A stretch of 64,000 bases of DNA from Amborella trichopoda (taxonomy: Eukaryota; Streptophyta; Magnoliopsida; Amborellales; Amborellaceae). The notes beneath the pieces are model-generated. The model did no database searches, was not told where the DNA came from, and worked only from the letters and a program-made list of their open reading frames with translations. The stretch lies in NCBI RefSeq assembly GCF_000471905.2, contig NW_006495648.1, positions 579,492 to 643,491 of the forward strand. The letters are read 5' to 3'. The position numbers and the translations under genes are program-made. Positions 34,931-47,590 of the stretch are shown here, piece after piece (within the stretch, counting starts at the first letter, position 1; every line of letters begins with the position of its first letter).

Positions 34931-35745
34931 CGTCTGTGCCTTTCTTCTTCTTCCTTCTCCTTCTTACTTCTTCTCCTTGCTTTTCCCCCCCTTTTCTTCC
35001 TTTTCCTCTTTCTTTTCGCTCTATCCTCTTTCATGCTCTTCTTTCTCTTTTTGTTCTCTTCTCTTTCATTTACTCTTTTGTTTGATCAGGTGGGGTTGAG
35101 ACTAGCATTTCATGGAAATTATGTCATCTAGCAGTAACGTTGTTGTGCTAATCAGAGTTACTGTGCCTGCTTTACTCTCACGATAGACTAGCTATCGTGT
35201 CCAGCTGGTTGGTATTGTTACTGTTGTTTAGTAGTAATTCTGTTGAGCCGGTCTGAGTTACCGATCCTGTTTTACTACCACGCCGGGTTAATTACCTACT
35301 AGTTTAGTGACCACTTGATCAAATTCTTTTCATCCAAATCTTAATTCTCTCATTCTTTTATTCTTCTTTTTAAATGTGCATGCCTGTGTACGTTCGCCCA
35401 AAGGCAAGGTGAGGTCCCTTGACCCACTTGTCTTATAACATTTTCCATGTGTGTGTGATTGTAAAAAAAGGAGAATACAGGCCAAGGGAGGCAATTTTGC
35501 AATTTTGAATCAGTTTTATGACTGTGAGGACTTTCTTTGTGATCTAAGAGGGCACCCATGTGAGCCAGTCTGAGTAAGTCCTGAACCCACCTTAAATTCC
35601 TCTCTCATCGGTTGGTCCACCTGCCCATGTTCTTGAGCAAGGTTCCCGAGAGAGCGATCTCAAGTCTTAAGTTCCCCTGAAACCCGAGACGCGTGCCGCT
35701 AGATCATCCAAATATGAAGGACGAGATCGAAGCACCTAAGCAACT

Positions 35746-35763
35746 TGCCGAATCCACTGGGGA
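35746..35763 (+). promoter_or_regulatory. Primer binding site, element C
   Basis: 'Tgccgaatccactgggga' lies a few bases after the LTR end 'cacctaagcaa'. The third base of TGG is mutated to C. Confidence 0.75.
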
Positions 35764-35832
35764 ATTACTGCTCCTAAGTCGGATCGTTCTTGTTTAGCTA
35801 TGTTTCTCCTTTTATTTTCTGTATCTGCACTT

Positions 35833-38820
35833 ATGGCTTCTGGGTTCTGTAACCCATTCATCAGGATCGGGGTTTTTCTTGTCCTTGCATTCGTGAGTGT
35901 CCCAAGGAAACAAGTTATCGAACTTCATTCCCAACTTTCTTTTTGAGTAAAGAACTCGGGTCTAGCTCCCAGGTCTTAACCTGGATTGCTGTGACGAGGG
36001 ACTTAAAGGTCCCTAACTCCCCATCTCTTAGCTTTGGTGGAACTTTCGCTAAGTACCCTTGCATCGACAGACTTATGTTGCCTCACATAGCACACACCCT
36101 ACCACTGGCAAATCACTTGCCGATCGTATTATCAAGGTACACCAGAAGGCTGCCCAATCCCTTTCTGCAAAAGGCAAACAAGTTTTCATTGTTTCTATAG
36201 GTCGCCGCAAGGCTATCCCCAACATTCTTGCACCACCACGAGTCTCTATCCCTAGAGGCTCGACACATCAAGGCAAAGACCCTGGGGCCTCCACCTCTTA
36301 CACATACCATAAGGCTCGTGGGTCCTCCACTAGAGCCACACCTCGGGGCAACCCTTATGTTACTTCGAGTCAGTGTCCAAGATCAGACCTCCCAAGGCCA
36401 GGTCCTATACACGTTGCCTATATGCATCCCATTGTTCAAGGCAACGCCATCATTGTGTCAACCTGAGTACACAGGAGACGACCTTCTCGTCCTCTTACTC
36501 AACACATATAACACACCTCGTAAGGGGCTAGTTCTCACTTGTTCTCTTACAGACACCTTCTCATAGTTCTCGACCTCCTAAGGCCAGACCACTTACTAGA
36601 GTCTAGGCCCCCAGGTCCCCCATGATCCATATTCAAGGGGTGCAGACGCGTCACAGTCACAAACAGCCCTGCCCTTGCCTGGTCCTCCTTCTTTGAGCAA
36701 GTACCTCCAACCTTGGTACTCGAAGACCTTCCCCAAGAGTACCATCCTAAACCAGCTTCATCATCTCAGTCGTGTCTCTGGAGCTTATTCGAGAGCTCGG
36801 GGTAAAGACTTGATGGAAGATCGAGTCCTTCATCCTCCTCGGCCCAGGATAACTCCAGTTCCTGGCCTTCATCCTTTGTCGCACCTGATGGAGACAACTC
36901 TCTCTGAAGGGCAGATCAGCCACAGTCCCAATCACAGTTTTGATGCACGGTCTAACAAAACCTCAAAGCTAAATGCGATAGGGGTCTACGAATTAGGACC
37001 AAGGAAGTGACCAAGACGGCCGGGGCAAACAGCTCTGATGACCCTCTTCGCCTGAGTCCCTTCTACCCTCTTCAGATGACGAGCCCTGTACTGTGGTGAA
37101 TGCTGTAGAAAATGACCCAACCACTAAGCTGCCACGGTCCTAAGACCGTCAAGAACCGGTCCTCACACGATCGGCATATACGAGTTGAGTCCAGTCGAGG
37201 CATGCTGACCCCTTGCTTATCGATCTGCCACGTTCGACTCGTCAAGTTCACAAGCTCTCAACAGCAGCTAAGGCTGACCTCCTTGGAGAAATAGTCAGCG
37301 TAATGGTTATAAAGGAACCTGACTCGTAGAAAGATCACATGAACAAGTTCGAAGGAATGGTGTACGCAATGATGGAGAAGATAGATCGTATAGATGTCGC
37401 ATGACAATCAGCTAACCATGAGGTCAATTCCCATCACTCAGATGGTGCACCTCCAAGGCTGCCCCTTCCCTCTGCCTCACAAGACAATTCTGTCCCTCAC
37501 CCCATCTCACAGGCAGACATCTAGCATAAAGATCAGACAATATCCAGGGATACAGGGTGCAATGCCTTATCAAAGGCTATACCCTTCGTACATTGACCAG
37601 GTGTTGTTTCCCTCGGATTATAAGAAAGGGAAGTTTCCTCTATGCAACGGAACCACGTCACCGAATCAGCATGTCACCCACTTCCAAGCAACATTTCGAG
37701 AGATAGCGGCTGATGGGAGACTCCTTCTCCGTTAGTTTGTTGAAACCCTCGAGGGCCTAACTTTTCAGTGGTATGCTCGACTTCCGCCGAACTCGGTGGA
37801 TACTTGGGAGGAAATGGAGAAACTCTTCCACCGGCGCTTCTTTGAGGTTGAGAGAGACGTTCAAACCATTGAGCTTATCACCCTGATTCAAGACCCCGAT
37901 GAGCCCCTAACCAGTTCATATAAAGATGGAAAAATTTAGCTTCTCGCCATTCCAATCCCATGCCTGAGAAGGAAGCAGTTCAAACTTGTGTACGGAACAT
38001 GAGACCCAAAATTACTCTACATGTCGAGGCCTCCAATCCAACTTCCATGTCAAAGTTGATCTCTAAATCGGTCCGCATAGAAAGCCTATCACGCCACCAT
38101 GGTGGGTCATGACAACCATCTACAAGCTAGGGAAACAATCGGGGTAATGGTAGCTCTCAGACTAACACCCGGGACAACAAATACAAAGCATCAGGTAGGC
38201 AAACAATAACAGTCATAGAACCGAGTGCCTTCACATGCAAATCTTAATCGGGATGACTATTGGACCAAGCATAGGAATAAAGTCTACCCTTTTGAGATGG
38301 AAAGGGTCCCTACGCTATTCTGATTGTTGCTGAAAAAAAACATCATCGAGCTTTCAGAGACCAAGTTCCTTGAGCAAGCTGGGCCCGATACGTAGGCGAA
38401 TTACTGTACTTACCATCGAAGGGTTAACAACTTCACAGTTGACTGCTTCACACTAAAAGACATTATCGAGGCCCTGATTCAGAAGGGTATCAAGCTTGAA
38501 GAGTTGAAGAAGAAGTTCGGGCAGTAGAAGCCTCCCATGCAGTGACGATCAAAGGGGAAGCCGAGGCCCTTAGCATTCTTCACGCCTTTTCCGTTGTAAT
38601 TCTTTAGGAAGGCCTACTCACAGCGAAATCGGCAAGGCATTCCCGATGCCTTGCCTTGGGAACTGAGGACCGTTAGCGCCCATACCACCAGATACGGGGA
38701 TATTACCTGTGCAGATGTGCCAGTTTCCTTGATATAATCGCAAAGAAAATACATGAATGTCAAGAGTCTTACAATGTTCCAGTAAGTGATCTCCAAGCCA
38801 CTGCTCCACCAGCACGGTAG
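35833..38820 (+). pseudogene. gag of element C
   Basis: Starts MASGFCNPFIRI at 35833. Conserved text is scattered over three frames by many small indels. The capsid region is clear at 37540-37935: YPSYIDQVLFPSDYKKGKFP, then QWYARLPPNSVDTWEEMEKL, FHRRFFEVERDVQTIEL and LIQDPDEP. The longest capsid frame is 37394-37735. The NLNRDDYW-type block lies near 38240 and a CYTLKDIIEALIQKG-type block near 38450. The zinc-like cluster is degraded near 38670 (YHQI kept, first Cys lost). Too broken to function. Confidence 0.75.
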
Positions 38821-40056
38821 GATCTCCCAACTTACGACCTGGGTAAAGATGGCTCAGATCTTGCTAAATCTTCGACTTCCCAGCCATAGATAGTCCACCA
38901 ACGAGAAGTAGACTCTAAAGTATTTAAGGTGAGAAGCAGCTTGCCTAGCAAGAGTTGTTCACAAGCCTGGCGAGACGAAACAAGAAACACCTCAAAAAAC
39001 CAGAAGGAGATGTGCACCAAGGATTGCTTCCTAGAGAAACAAGACAGCTCAAATGTCAGTCGAGTAGGAATTTCTAAGGCCTCTTCCCCAATTTCCAACT
39101 TTACTGGACTTTATTCCCAGTGCGATCGGCGTCCCTTCCCCATCCCATCAAGAGGACGTCCCCAAGTCATCTTCTCCTTATATTATGTCCAATGAGGATG
39201 ACGATGTTAAAAGCACCTCCCAACGGTCTAAGCAAGGGAAAGACCTGAAAGATTCCCTACACACATCCAACCTTGGTGATGATGTAAAAAGCTGCTCAGA
39301 TTTGTCCGATGAGGGAAACGACCTTAAAAGTCCCCCACCTTCTGACCCTTCTCCTTCTTCCTCTTCTACTTCTCATACTTCTTCCCCAATGTCTCCTGCA
39401 GGTACAACCTTGAAATGTCCAAACTTCGAGACTCTCAACAAAGAATTCAAAGAAATCAACATAAGAAAGATGCAACCGAAGTGGTTGAAAAATACCTTAG
39501 CTCAGGCAACTGGATTCTTAACAATTGCTGACACCCCGACAGCTCGATTCAAGGCAGAGTACCTTTTTCAAAGAAGCCCAAAAATATGAAAGCTAAAGAA
39601 ATGGTCCCTTGAGCTTGACTTTGAGCAGAGACTGAGAAAATCAAGGGGGCAGAGCTTTTATTCTCAAGAGGCTTATTATATGGTGCAAATCTCAGGAGCA
39701 TTACCCAAATGAGACAAATGAGCCTCAGATCGTGGAAGATGCTGCAACCTCCACAGCAAAAGTCAGGCACTTTGAAGTTTCCTAGTTTGCCACTTCGCCC
39801 TAATCCAAATACCAATTTGCCTATCCTCCAACTCCCTGGGCTCCTTCCTAACCCAAATACCCCAAACAACCCACCCATTCTCCAATTCCCTGGGATACCT
39901 CTTACTCAATCGCATCCAAAAACGCAAACCTCCATTACCCAAACCAAGCCTACTGTGCAGTCAAGTCAGCCAGCAGACCAAAATAAACCTCTTCCACCCA
40001 AACCTACTCCTCAACGTAGCATAACACCCAAACCAGAGGTAGGATAAGGAGTACAA
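38821..40056 (+). pseudogene. gag-protease connector of element C
   Basis: The best preserved frame is 39185-39589 (134 codons): acidic/Ser text with repeated 'DDDVK..' units, a Ser/Pro run at 39340-39390, then FETLNKEFKEINIRKM and LAQATGFLTIADTP. Pro-rich text continues at 39709-40047. Confidence 0.65.
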
Positions 40057-40740
40057 AGCCTTGAAATATGATGTGATAGGGCATCTAAGGAATCTTCCAG
40101 CCCTTCTCAGCATCTATGATGCCCTCATTCTCTCAAAGGGTTACCGGATGGCCTTGGTTTAGGCTCTCTCTAACCCAGAGGTGTATGCGACCGAAGTAGA
40201 ACCCATTGAGGTGGACTCGGCGATTTTTCGAGGATGTATGCCAATCACGTTTTTAGAAGACGATCTGTAATTGGACAATAAGTTTCACAATCACCCTCTC
40301 TTTGTGACTGGCGAATTACATGCATGCCCCATTAACGGAATTATGTTAGATGGAGTGTCGGTAGTCAACTTATCTCAAGGAAGATCCTTACCGATTGGGA
40401 ATAGGGTCTGAAGATCTTACTTCAACCCACGTCACAATTCAAGGGTTCAACCAATTATGAGAGAAGCCAACTGTCACAGTTCGCCTTCATCTTAAGATCG
40501 GTGAATGGAACGATGATGCTCAGACTCATGTAATCAACACCTACACTTCTTACAACATTATCCTCGGTCGGTCATGGCTTCATGACCAGGAAGTAGTTCC
40601 ATCAATATTGCACCAATTCCTCAAGTATAGTCGAGATGGGAGACAACATACGGTCTATGCTGGCAAAAGACCATTTCTTGTGCTGAAACTCACTACGCAG
40701 ATGCTAAGTATGACTTCACAGATCTGAAGTCGCCTCAAAA
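40057..40740 (+). pseudogene. Aspartic protease of element C
   Basis: Leader LKYDVIGHLRNLPALLSIYD at 40057, then LFVTGELHACPINGIMLDGV at about 40303-40362. The catalytic Asp is kept but the Gly two residues after it is Val (LDGVSVVNL). A frameshift near 40390 leads into GSEDLTSTHVTIQGFNQ, INTYTSYNIILGRSWLHDQ and YSRDGRQHTVYAG. Confidence 0.75.
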
Positions 40741-41616
40741 CCTGAATGATGGGGATCACAAGCCTACAATCAAGACAAGATCTTCTCCTCATGAAGATGT
40801 TGAGGATGTGGGGAGAACATTGGTAAACATGTTCAAAGAAGAAGTAAGGCAAGGCAAAATTCTCCCTCTAACCCCTATTCATTCTAACATCCCCACAATT
40901 ATTCTTAAAGAAACTTTGTCTTCACTTAAAGAGGATTCCTCGCCCTCTGCCCCCAATTCTGAGCATCCTTGTCTCGAAGATGAACCAGAGGTCATTCTTG
41001 AGATTGAGTAAGTCATGGGTATAGAATTCCCAGCTCCAAAGATTACCTATACGCCGGACCATCGAAAGGTCCTTCATATCCCAATACACTCTTAGAAGCA
41101 GAAGTGGAACGACAACCATCGCGAAATATTTTTCAAAATCTGGTTGCTATAAGCATAGAGGATGCTCTTAATCCAACTATATGGCTAGTACAGACCAGTG
41201 ACCAGCCATAAGTTCTACAGTTCTCTGGTTTCACAGGAGGAAAATAGTTTGAGAAAGGACAATCTTCTTCCCCTCAAGAGCAGGATACCCTAGCGAAGTT
41301 AAGAAGCGAAGTTCACAGTCTCCAGAGCCAATTGGAGGTTATATATATTGCTTCAAAACATCTCAAGGAGTTCATGCTGGAGACCAAAAGCTACGATGGG
41401 TTTGAAGTGAATGCACCATTAATGGATGCCAAAGCCCCTCCTGATTGGATTATCTATAGTGAGCAGGCTCACCAAATGATGAGGAAAATGAATTATGAGC
41501 CCTTGGCCAATCAAACGTTAAGAGGAGAAAAAGCAATAACTCCCCATTTCGGAGTAATTAAAGCCACAACAGCCTGTCACGGGACTAAACAAGGCATAGG
41601 GTATTCCCCCCTTTAG
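40741..41616 (+). pseudogene. Post-protease segment of element C
   Basis: Open acidic frame 40808-41011 (MGRTLVNMFKEEVRQGK), a coil near 41295, and frame 41332-41616 with DWIIYSEQAHQMMRKMNYEP ending TKQGIGYSPL-stop. It terminates at the same block as A and B. Confidence 0.7.
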
Positions 41617-41744
41617 ATAAAAAACATTTCGAGAGCCATTCAAGCCCAAAGAGAGCACAAGAGGTGCAGCAAAGTAAGAGGAGAATGAAACCATGCAAGA
41701 AAGTCAGCCATGAGAGAAAAAGAAACATTTTATTCATGAGTTCA

Positions 41745-44700
41745 AAATTATTACAAGTGATGGCAAAAGAAAATACATTTTAACAAATGATCAATTATCT
41801 TATTGATCTTTGCTCTGCATGCTGGATAAGAAGTCTTGGTGTCCTGGACACGTTCCTTCAGTTCGGCCACCATTTGAGTCTCCTACTCTATCGTCACAAT
41901 TTCACACTCAATGATGCTAGTGAGTTCGGATAAATCCACAATCAAAGAGGCCTCCATGGCACCTCTCTGAATCATCTCCTTCTCAATTTCAGCAAATTCC
42001 TGCCTTAATATTCGCATCGCCTCTCTTATTTCGATCATTCTCTTGAAGCAAGCTTGCACCTCCCTCTTAAGATCCAGTTGACGGCCCGTCATAGTGGCCT
42101 TCTTCTCGGTGCAGGCATTTATCTCCTCGCAACGACGCAAGATTGACTCCTCCAAGGAGGCTAGCCAACTGGTTTTCGCCTCATGATGCAGCATTCCCGA
42201 CTGCCAGTTGTCCAACTCATTTAGGGTTACATCAAAATGGGAAAGGACTTCTGGCACTCTCCCAACAATAGTAGTCGCGGTAGAAAATTCCCTTAGCTCG
42301 GCCAAAGCCTCTCCCAGCTCATTGAAAGGCAACTCCCTTTAGCCTTGAAGGGTTGCACGAAGCATGCCTGCAATTATACCTGAAGCCCCGCTAAAAATGG
42401 GCCTAGATGATGCCGTCGGCATTCCTACAACTGAAAATACTTTGGCTTCAAGGACCGATCTTGCAGAAGTGATAGCCATCTGAGCCACTGGCTCCCCTGA
42501 AATGATGGGAAAGTCCAGAGCTTCTTCCGCCTTAGATCCAGAGGCACCCCCATCCTCAACCTACCTGGATTCTTCAATACCAGCCTCGGCACCTTGACCC
42601 TCGCCTATGTGGGCTACCACTTCTGTTTCAGCATTCCCTAAATAAGCCTCCTCCTCTTGTTTCTCACCCTCATGAACTGCCACGTTAGCATTGGCAAGTT
42701 CAGGAACTGCCTGTTCCCATTAGCTTTCGTTGATTACCGATTCAGTTTGAGCCATGGTTCCTTTCATTTGAGTACACCCTCAACAACCAGAACCTCGGCC
42801 ACAAAAAGCTCAACCCCTTCATCCTCACGATATGTACCCTCAGGGGCAGCAACATCTTAACACTCATGAGCATCATGAACCACAAACCCTTCCTTTGGAA
42901 TCACCATCCCTGCCTCAATCGAGGCACTAAACCCCTCAAGAATCGAGGCCACATCATTATCGAACTCCCTTTCTAGAGCAATCGCTCTAGGGCCTTCAGC
43001 CTCGTTGGTCTTCATGGGAGCTAGACCTGACTCAGGAATTACTCTTGGACTTAGGGGTGCCTACCCAAATTCTGGAGTCATTTCCAGATCACAAGCAATA
43101 ACATTGAGCTCGGAAGGGCCAGAGTCGTTTACCTCAGTCTCTGAAGAAGAAGAAAACAATTTAGGAGAAATAGAAGATGGTGGAGAAAGTGTAGAAGGTG
43201 ACACTGAGGGAGTTGTTAAATAATCAAAGGAGAAAGTGTTACCTCCTGGTTCCGAGATTAGGGGAGTTTGGCACCCCTACGTCTTCGAGTATGCCCACCA
43301 ACTTGAGCCGGTGCACGAGTGCCGATAGGGGTAGATCGTTTCCTTTTCTTTCCCCTTAGGAGGAGTAGCCACTTTAAAACTCCCTCCTTGAGAAGGGCCT
43401 CTAGCCAGTCTGCTATGAGGACCACTCCCGATCAGTGCGTTCAAGTCCTGAATGGGACGCCCCTCATGACCTAGAACCTTTCGGCCCTCACTCCATTCAA
43501 ATACTGAACTAAGTTTATCAAAGATGGTCCTAGTTCTCTTCATGGCAAGAAATTGTGGTAAGGTGTCATCGGCCGCTATCTCTAGAGGAACCCCTAAAGC
43601 TTGCCAGTTTGAGGGATATCCCAAAACAAACGCCTTAACAGGAGCATGATGATCTGCAACTCTCATCTGTCTAGTCTCCTAGCACCATTTGTCGTTCATT
43701 CCTTTCCAGGGATGATCTGCATCCCAGTATCCTTTACTAGTGATTCTCCTCTAGTTTTCATAGGCCTCGGTCATTCAAACCCTTCTGCCAAAGTGAGGTA
43801 TGACATACTTGCTTATCTCTGTCAACTCTAGACATATGGACCTAGCGCTCTGTATCTGTCCTAGCAGCCATCACTCTCAAAGAGTCCTAAGTTCATCTGT
43901 CTCCCCATGTTAACTCTGCCCCAGCGCTTTTCAAAAAATACATAGAAAGGGAAGCTCTGATCAAGCCCATGTTGATGAGCGACTTGATGAGGGAAATACC
44001 CTACTAATTTGGCATTGTGCGGGGTCTGATAAGGTAAAACTCCCCCTCTAATGCTCAAGATGAACATAGCTCCTTGATGGTCGTAGGAGCACCATGTAAC
44101 TCCTCCCCCAATACATCAATAAAGGCACGATCAGTGAAGCTTCCAACCAGGAATGGGACCTGATGCATATTTAAGGAGTCATCCCAAGCAAACTCTGAGC
44201 CTCCCCTGGGCTATGAAAGATAGCCTTTTGGTAAGCAATCCTCATAAAAAAGGGGCATATCTTATCTCCTGAGCCCTGGCCCCTGACATAAGTGGTAGGG
44301 AAATAGGCCCCTAGCCACCCATACACATAATGGATGGGGAATGGAGTCTTGAAATCCCCAGGGAATGCTTCTCCTCCGACAACGCCATTCCCTCCCTCCT
44401 TGCCTTTATAAGCCTTTCCACGAGAGATGGCCCCTAATCCATGTTATATATTACACAAAAGAGGTTGAGCAAGAGCATACTCACACGCTCTTGCCATGTC
44501 ACAGGCCACATAGAATGTGCCTGGACGAATGTCATCCGTCCCCCCAGGGAGCATGAACTTACATTAAAATAAGGTCAAATATAAGGCCAGGAAGACACAG
44601 TCATCGCTGGTCTCGGGTTGATAGAAGGGAGGCGTCCCCTTTACAGATGCATTCTCTTTCCCTTTTGGAGTACCTCGACCACTTTCAGGGTAGTCCCCGC

Positions 44701-45448
44701 ATAAGAAGTTCACCCATTCAGTGAAGGTTACCCGATCATTACTAGATTGGGCATGAAGAAATTGGTAGACCTCGAAAACCTTTCGAAGACTAGCAGGTGG
44801 CTCCTCTCTCCCCAAGCTAGCACCACCACAGATGATAGAGTTCTGGGGTATGAACTCGTCATACATGGCCCCGATTAGCGGAAGGCCCCTAATAAAATGA
44901 AGATTTAGTAAAGAGATTCATGCTTCCCCATGCTCAAGAACCTAGGTATTGCTAATGTGGCTCCATGTCTCAAGAAGTACCTTGACCGTGTTGGAGCACT
45001 GATCATAGTAGCTGGTCGAGCATTGAATAGCTGCCAGCAGAGAAGCGTGTTCAAGAATGCTTCTATGTGATACCAACACCCCGATGGTCCAGGAAGAGTA
45101 TCCCATCAAAAATTTGTGCCCCCCCTGTATTCGACGGCCTTTCCTTGACCAAATTAGCCCCTTTGTTTGCACCATTCGCTTTCTTAGGGTGGGCAATTTC
45201 TCTCCAGAAGCTATGTTCTTATGCATACAATGAAGGAGCGCCACCCCTTCTTCAATACTAACATTGTTGTCATTATCCTCTCGGACTTCAAAACGAACCG
45301 GCTCAGTGATAAAAGTAACACTAAGAGGCCACTCTGGTTTGCATACTAACTCGGTCAGCCCAATGGGCTCGTCCCTTACTAAAGCCTCACCGGTAAATTC
45401 ATGGGTACCGACCTCTCCTCCCCTTGGAATGTAAGAAGACACAGCCAT
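41745..45448 (-). pseudogene. Antisense PMD/coiled-coil ORF of element C
   Basis: The longest aORF copy, about 3.7 kb. The start at ATG 45448 (MAVSSYIPRGGE) opens a 168-codon frame with PEWPLSVTFI and VSIEEGVALLHCMHKN. Further PMD-like blocks: DDCVFLALYLTLF (44610), GTFYVACDMARA (44515), PLLCNIYHGLGAISRGKAYK (44470-44410) and HYVYGWLGAYFPTTY (44330-44290). After frameshifts, EISKYVIPHF and YWDADHPWKGM (43830-43700) match A. The C-terminal coil at 42332-41883 has DVTLNELDNWQSGML and EESILRRCEEINACTEKKAT, nearly the same as B. It converges on the sense frame ending at 41616. Confidence 0.75.
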
Positions 45449-45512
45449 TATAAAGGGCTCAAGGATTCACACAGGAATGAAAATTGCTAAAGGCACTGGA
45501 TAAGCACTGGTT

Positions 45513-45740
45513 GTGTCTTTAGTGGCTAAAGTGTCAGCTGTATTGTCAGAGATCTAGCATCGACTATGTTTCCAGAAGCCTAGAGCCGATTGCGTTTATG
45601 AAAGTCTAACGCCAACTGTGATTTCAAAAGCTTAGCGCCGGCTGTGTCTGCTAACGCTTAGCACCAGCTGTGCTTACCAACACCCGCCGCCAGCTGTGTC
45701 GTCAATGCTTAGCGCCGATTGTGTTTGCCAACATCTAATG
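45513..45740 (+). repeat. Minisatellite a array of element C
   Basis: Units near 30 bp with 'ctagcgccggctgtgttt' and variants ('gcttagcaccagctgtgctt'). A second block of the same family lies at 46570-46780. Confidence 0.85.
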
Positions 45741-46373
45741 TCGTATGTGGCTTCAAAAAACAATTGCCGCTCGAGTTTAAATCTCTCGCACTTGCTATAG
45801 ATTCTGCAAGCGCTCCGTTGTGCTGCCTGACAACTGCCACCATGTCCTAGCCTCACACTTTTGGAATGATGATCGTTCGCCTTCCTGGCAACCATCCATC
45901 TTCAGCAATGGTTAGTTTCCTTGCACCCTTTGAAGTCCTATCGGAAACTCCCTTCTACAACCGCAAAGCCTCTTCGACTTCCTCCAAGTTATCGGGAAAC
46001 TACTCGCACCCGTCGAAAAATCGTTAAAAGATGCCAAAAAGTCCTAAGCAGCCATCTGTTGCAATTTCTACCCTCTCTTCCTAGACAAGAACTCAAAAAA
46101 CCACTGTCGGAGTTCCCTTGTTCCCCGGAAAACCCCATGTGCTGGCCGGGAAACTGATGCAACTCCAATGAAATCTTGCTACCTTTCCTGTAAGCATCTC
46201 CTTGCTCGACCAGAACCTCCCTTGCTTGCTGGCAAACCTCCTACTAACCCTTGCCGGAACACCCTTTGTTTGTCGAAGCTCCTAGCCGCGAATCTTATTC
46301 TCACTGTTAAAGCCAAATTCACCTTAAGTCTTTTTACCCTTTGGTGAAAAACAGTGAAAATGGGGTTTACCCC

Positions 46374-46381
46374 TTTTTATA
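46374..46381 (-). promoter_or_regulatory. Candidate antisense promoter for the aORF (element C)
   Basis: On the minus strand this is 'tataaaaa' followed by 'ggggtaaaccccattttcactg', as in A and D. It lies about 0.93 kb upstream of the aORF start at 45448. Confidence 0.55.
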
Positions 46382-47209
46382 GCCGATGCTTTCCTCAAAT
46401 GCCCATCGCAAATTGTAAATCCCAGTCATGTCCAAGAAGGGCAAACATCAATGGGCTGAACTGGGTTGGGTTCTGACCCGAGGCTCGAGGCAAGTGTTAC
46501 CATCGTCCATGAAATCCCATGTGACAGAGGCCATAACCCGGTTGGGCTCGGGTCAAAGCCCAAACACTAATCCACACTCAGCGCCGGCTATGTCATCTAA
46601 AACTACCTACCGACGGTTGTGTTTTCAGTAACCCCAACACCATCTATGTTCTTAACGACTAAGCACCCGATGTGTTCAAAAGATGGCACTGGCCTTTCTC
46701 AGTGCCGATTGCGTTTTTCAACAACTCAGCGTCGGCTGTGTGTCCAAGAGATAACATTCGCTGTGTTAGTGTTAGCAGTGTTCTAAACAGTGCATTGTCA
46801 CATACCCCATGCTAAAAGCCGTGCATGTCGTATTATTGTCATTCACAGTGAAGTTACCCCATGACTGTGACCTATTATCCCTAGCGGAGTGGTACCCAGG
46901 TCATTCTACTCAGGCCATGACTTCTCATCCCCAGTAAGAATCATACTCGTACAGCAACTCATTATCCCCATTGGAGTTAGAATGATATTTACCACTCCAA
47001 CCCCCAGTGGGTCTGCCTCACACCAAAGAGTCGGGCACCATTTTTCACCTATGAGGGACCCACACGTGTTCCCATTACCCCCAATGAAGTCGGTCTTCCC
47101 ATCTGAACCCCTTGTTGGTCTTAACCATTTTATCCTTAGGGATTCAGATTCCCATCTACGGGCTTATTCCTCATGCAGTGTCACCCACATGGTGACCCAC
47201 GCCTTGGTC

Positions 47210-47590
47210 CTAGCTCCATGACCTTAAACTGCACAGCTTTGGTCTAGGTGCATGATCCTAAACTGCATTGTCTAAACTCTACGACCTTAAACTGTAGCGG
47301 AGGTCTAGCTGCACGCCCCTAAATTGCACGGTCCAAACTATATGACTCTAAACTATAGAACACATCTTAGCGACATGACATTAAAGGGCTTAGCACCATG
47401 GTCCAAACTATATGACCTTAAACTGTAGCGGAGGTCTAGTCACACAACCTTAAACTGCATGGTGCTAGTTGCATGACTTTAAATTGCATATCCATGGTCC
47501 AAGCTTTGTGACCTTAAACCATAGTGCATGTCTTGGCCGCATGACGTTAAGCTGCTTTGTACAGGTCCAGGAGGCATGACCTTAAAACTC
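47210..47590 (+). repeat. Minisatellite c array of element C
   Basis: About twelve 31-bp units of the 'gaccttaaactg' family in the same order as in B. Confidence 0.85.

Larger units (their letters stand above)
27079..35742 (+). mobile_element. Element B: 5'-truncated copy of the A family
   Basis: Begins inside the gag-protease connector (similarity to C from 'tctaagcaggggaaag'), so its 5' LTR and gag are absent. It continues through a mostly deleted protease, the post-protease block, the C-terminal part of the aORF, spacer repeats from 30240, and an LTR that doubles as the 5' LTR of C. Confidence 0.75.
32521..35742 (+). repeat. LTR shared by elements B and C
   Basis: Serves as 3' LTR of B and 5' LTR of C. 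The exact start is lost: similarity to D's LTR begins at 'ataaagaggaagc'. It contains the body (32540-33900), TATA box, CT tract, hairpin minisatellite, 103-bp type repeats (35130-35310) and leader (35380-35742), and is followed by the PBS at 35746. Confidence 0.8.
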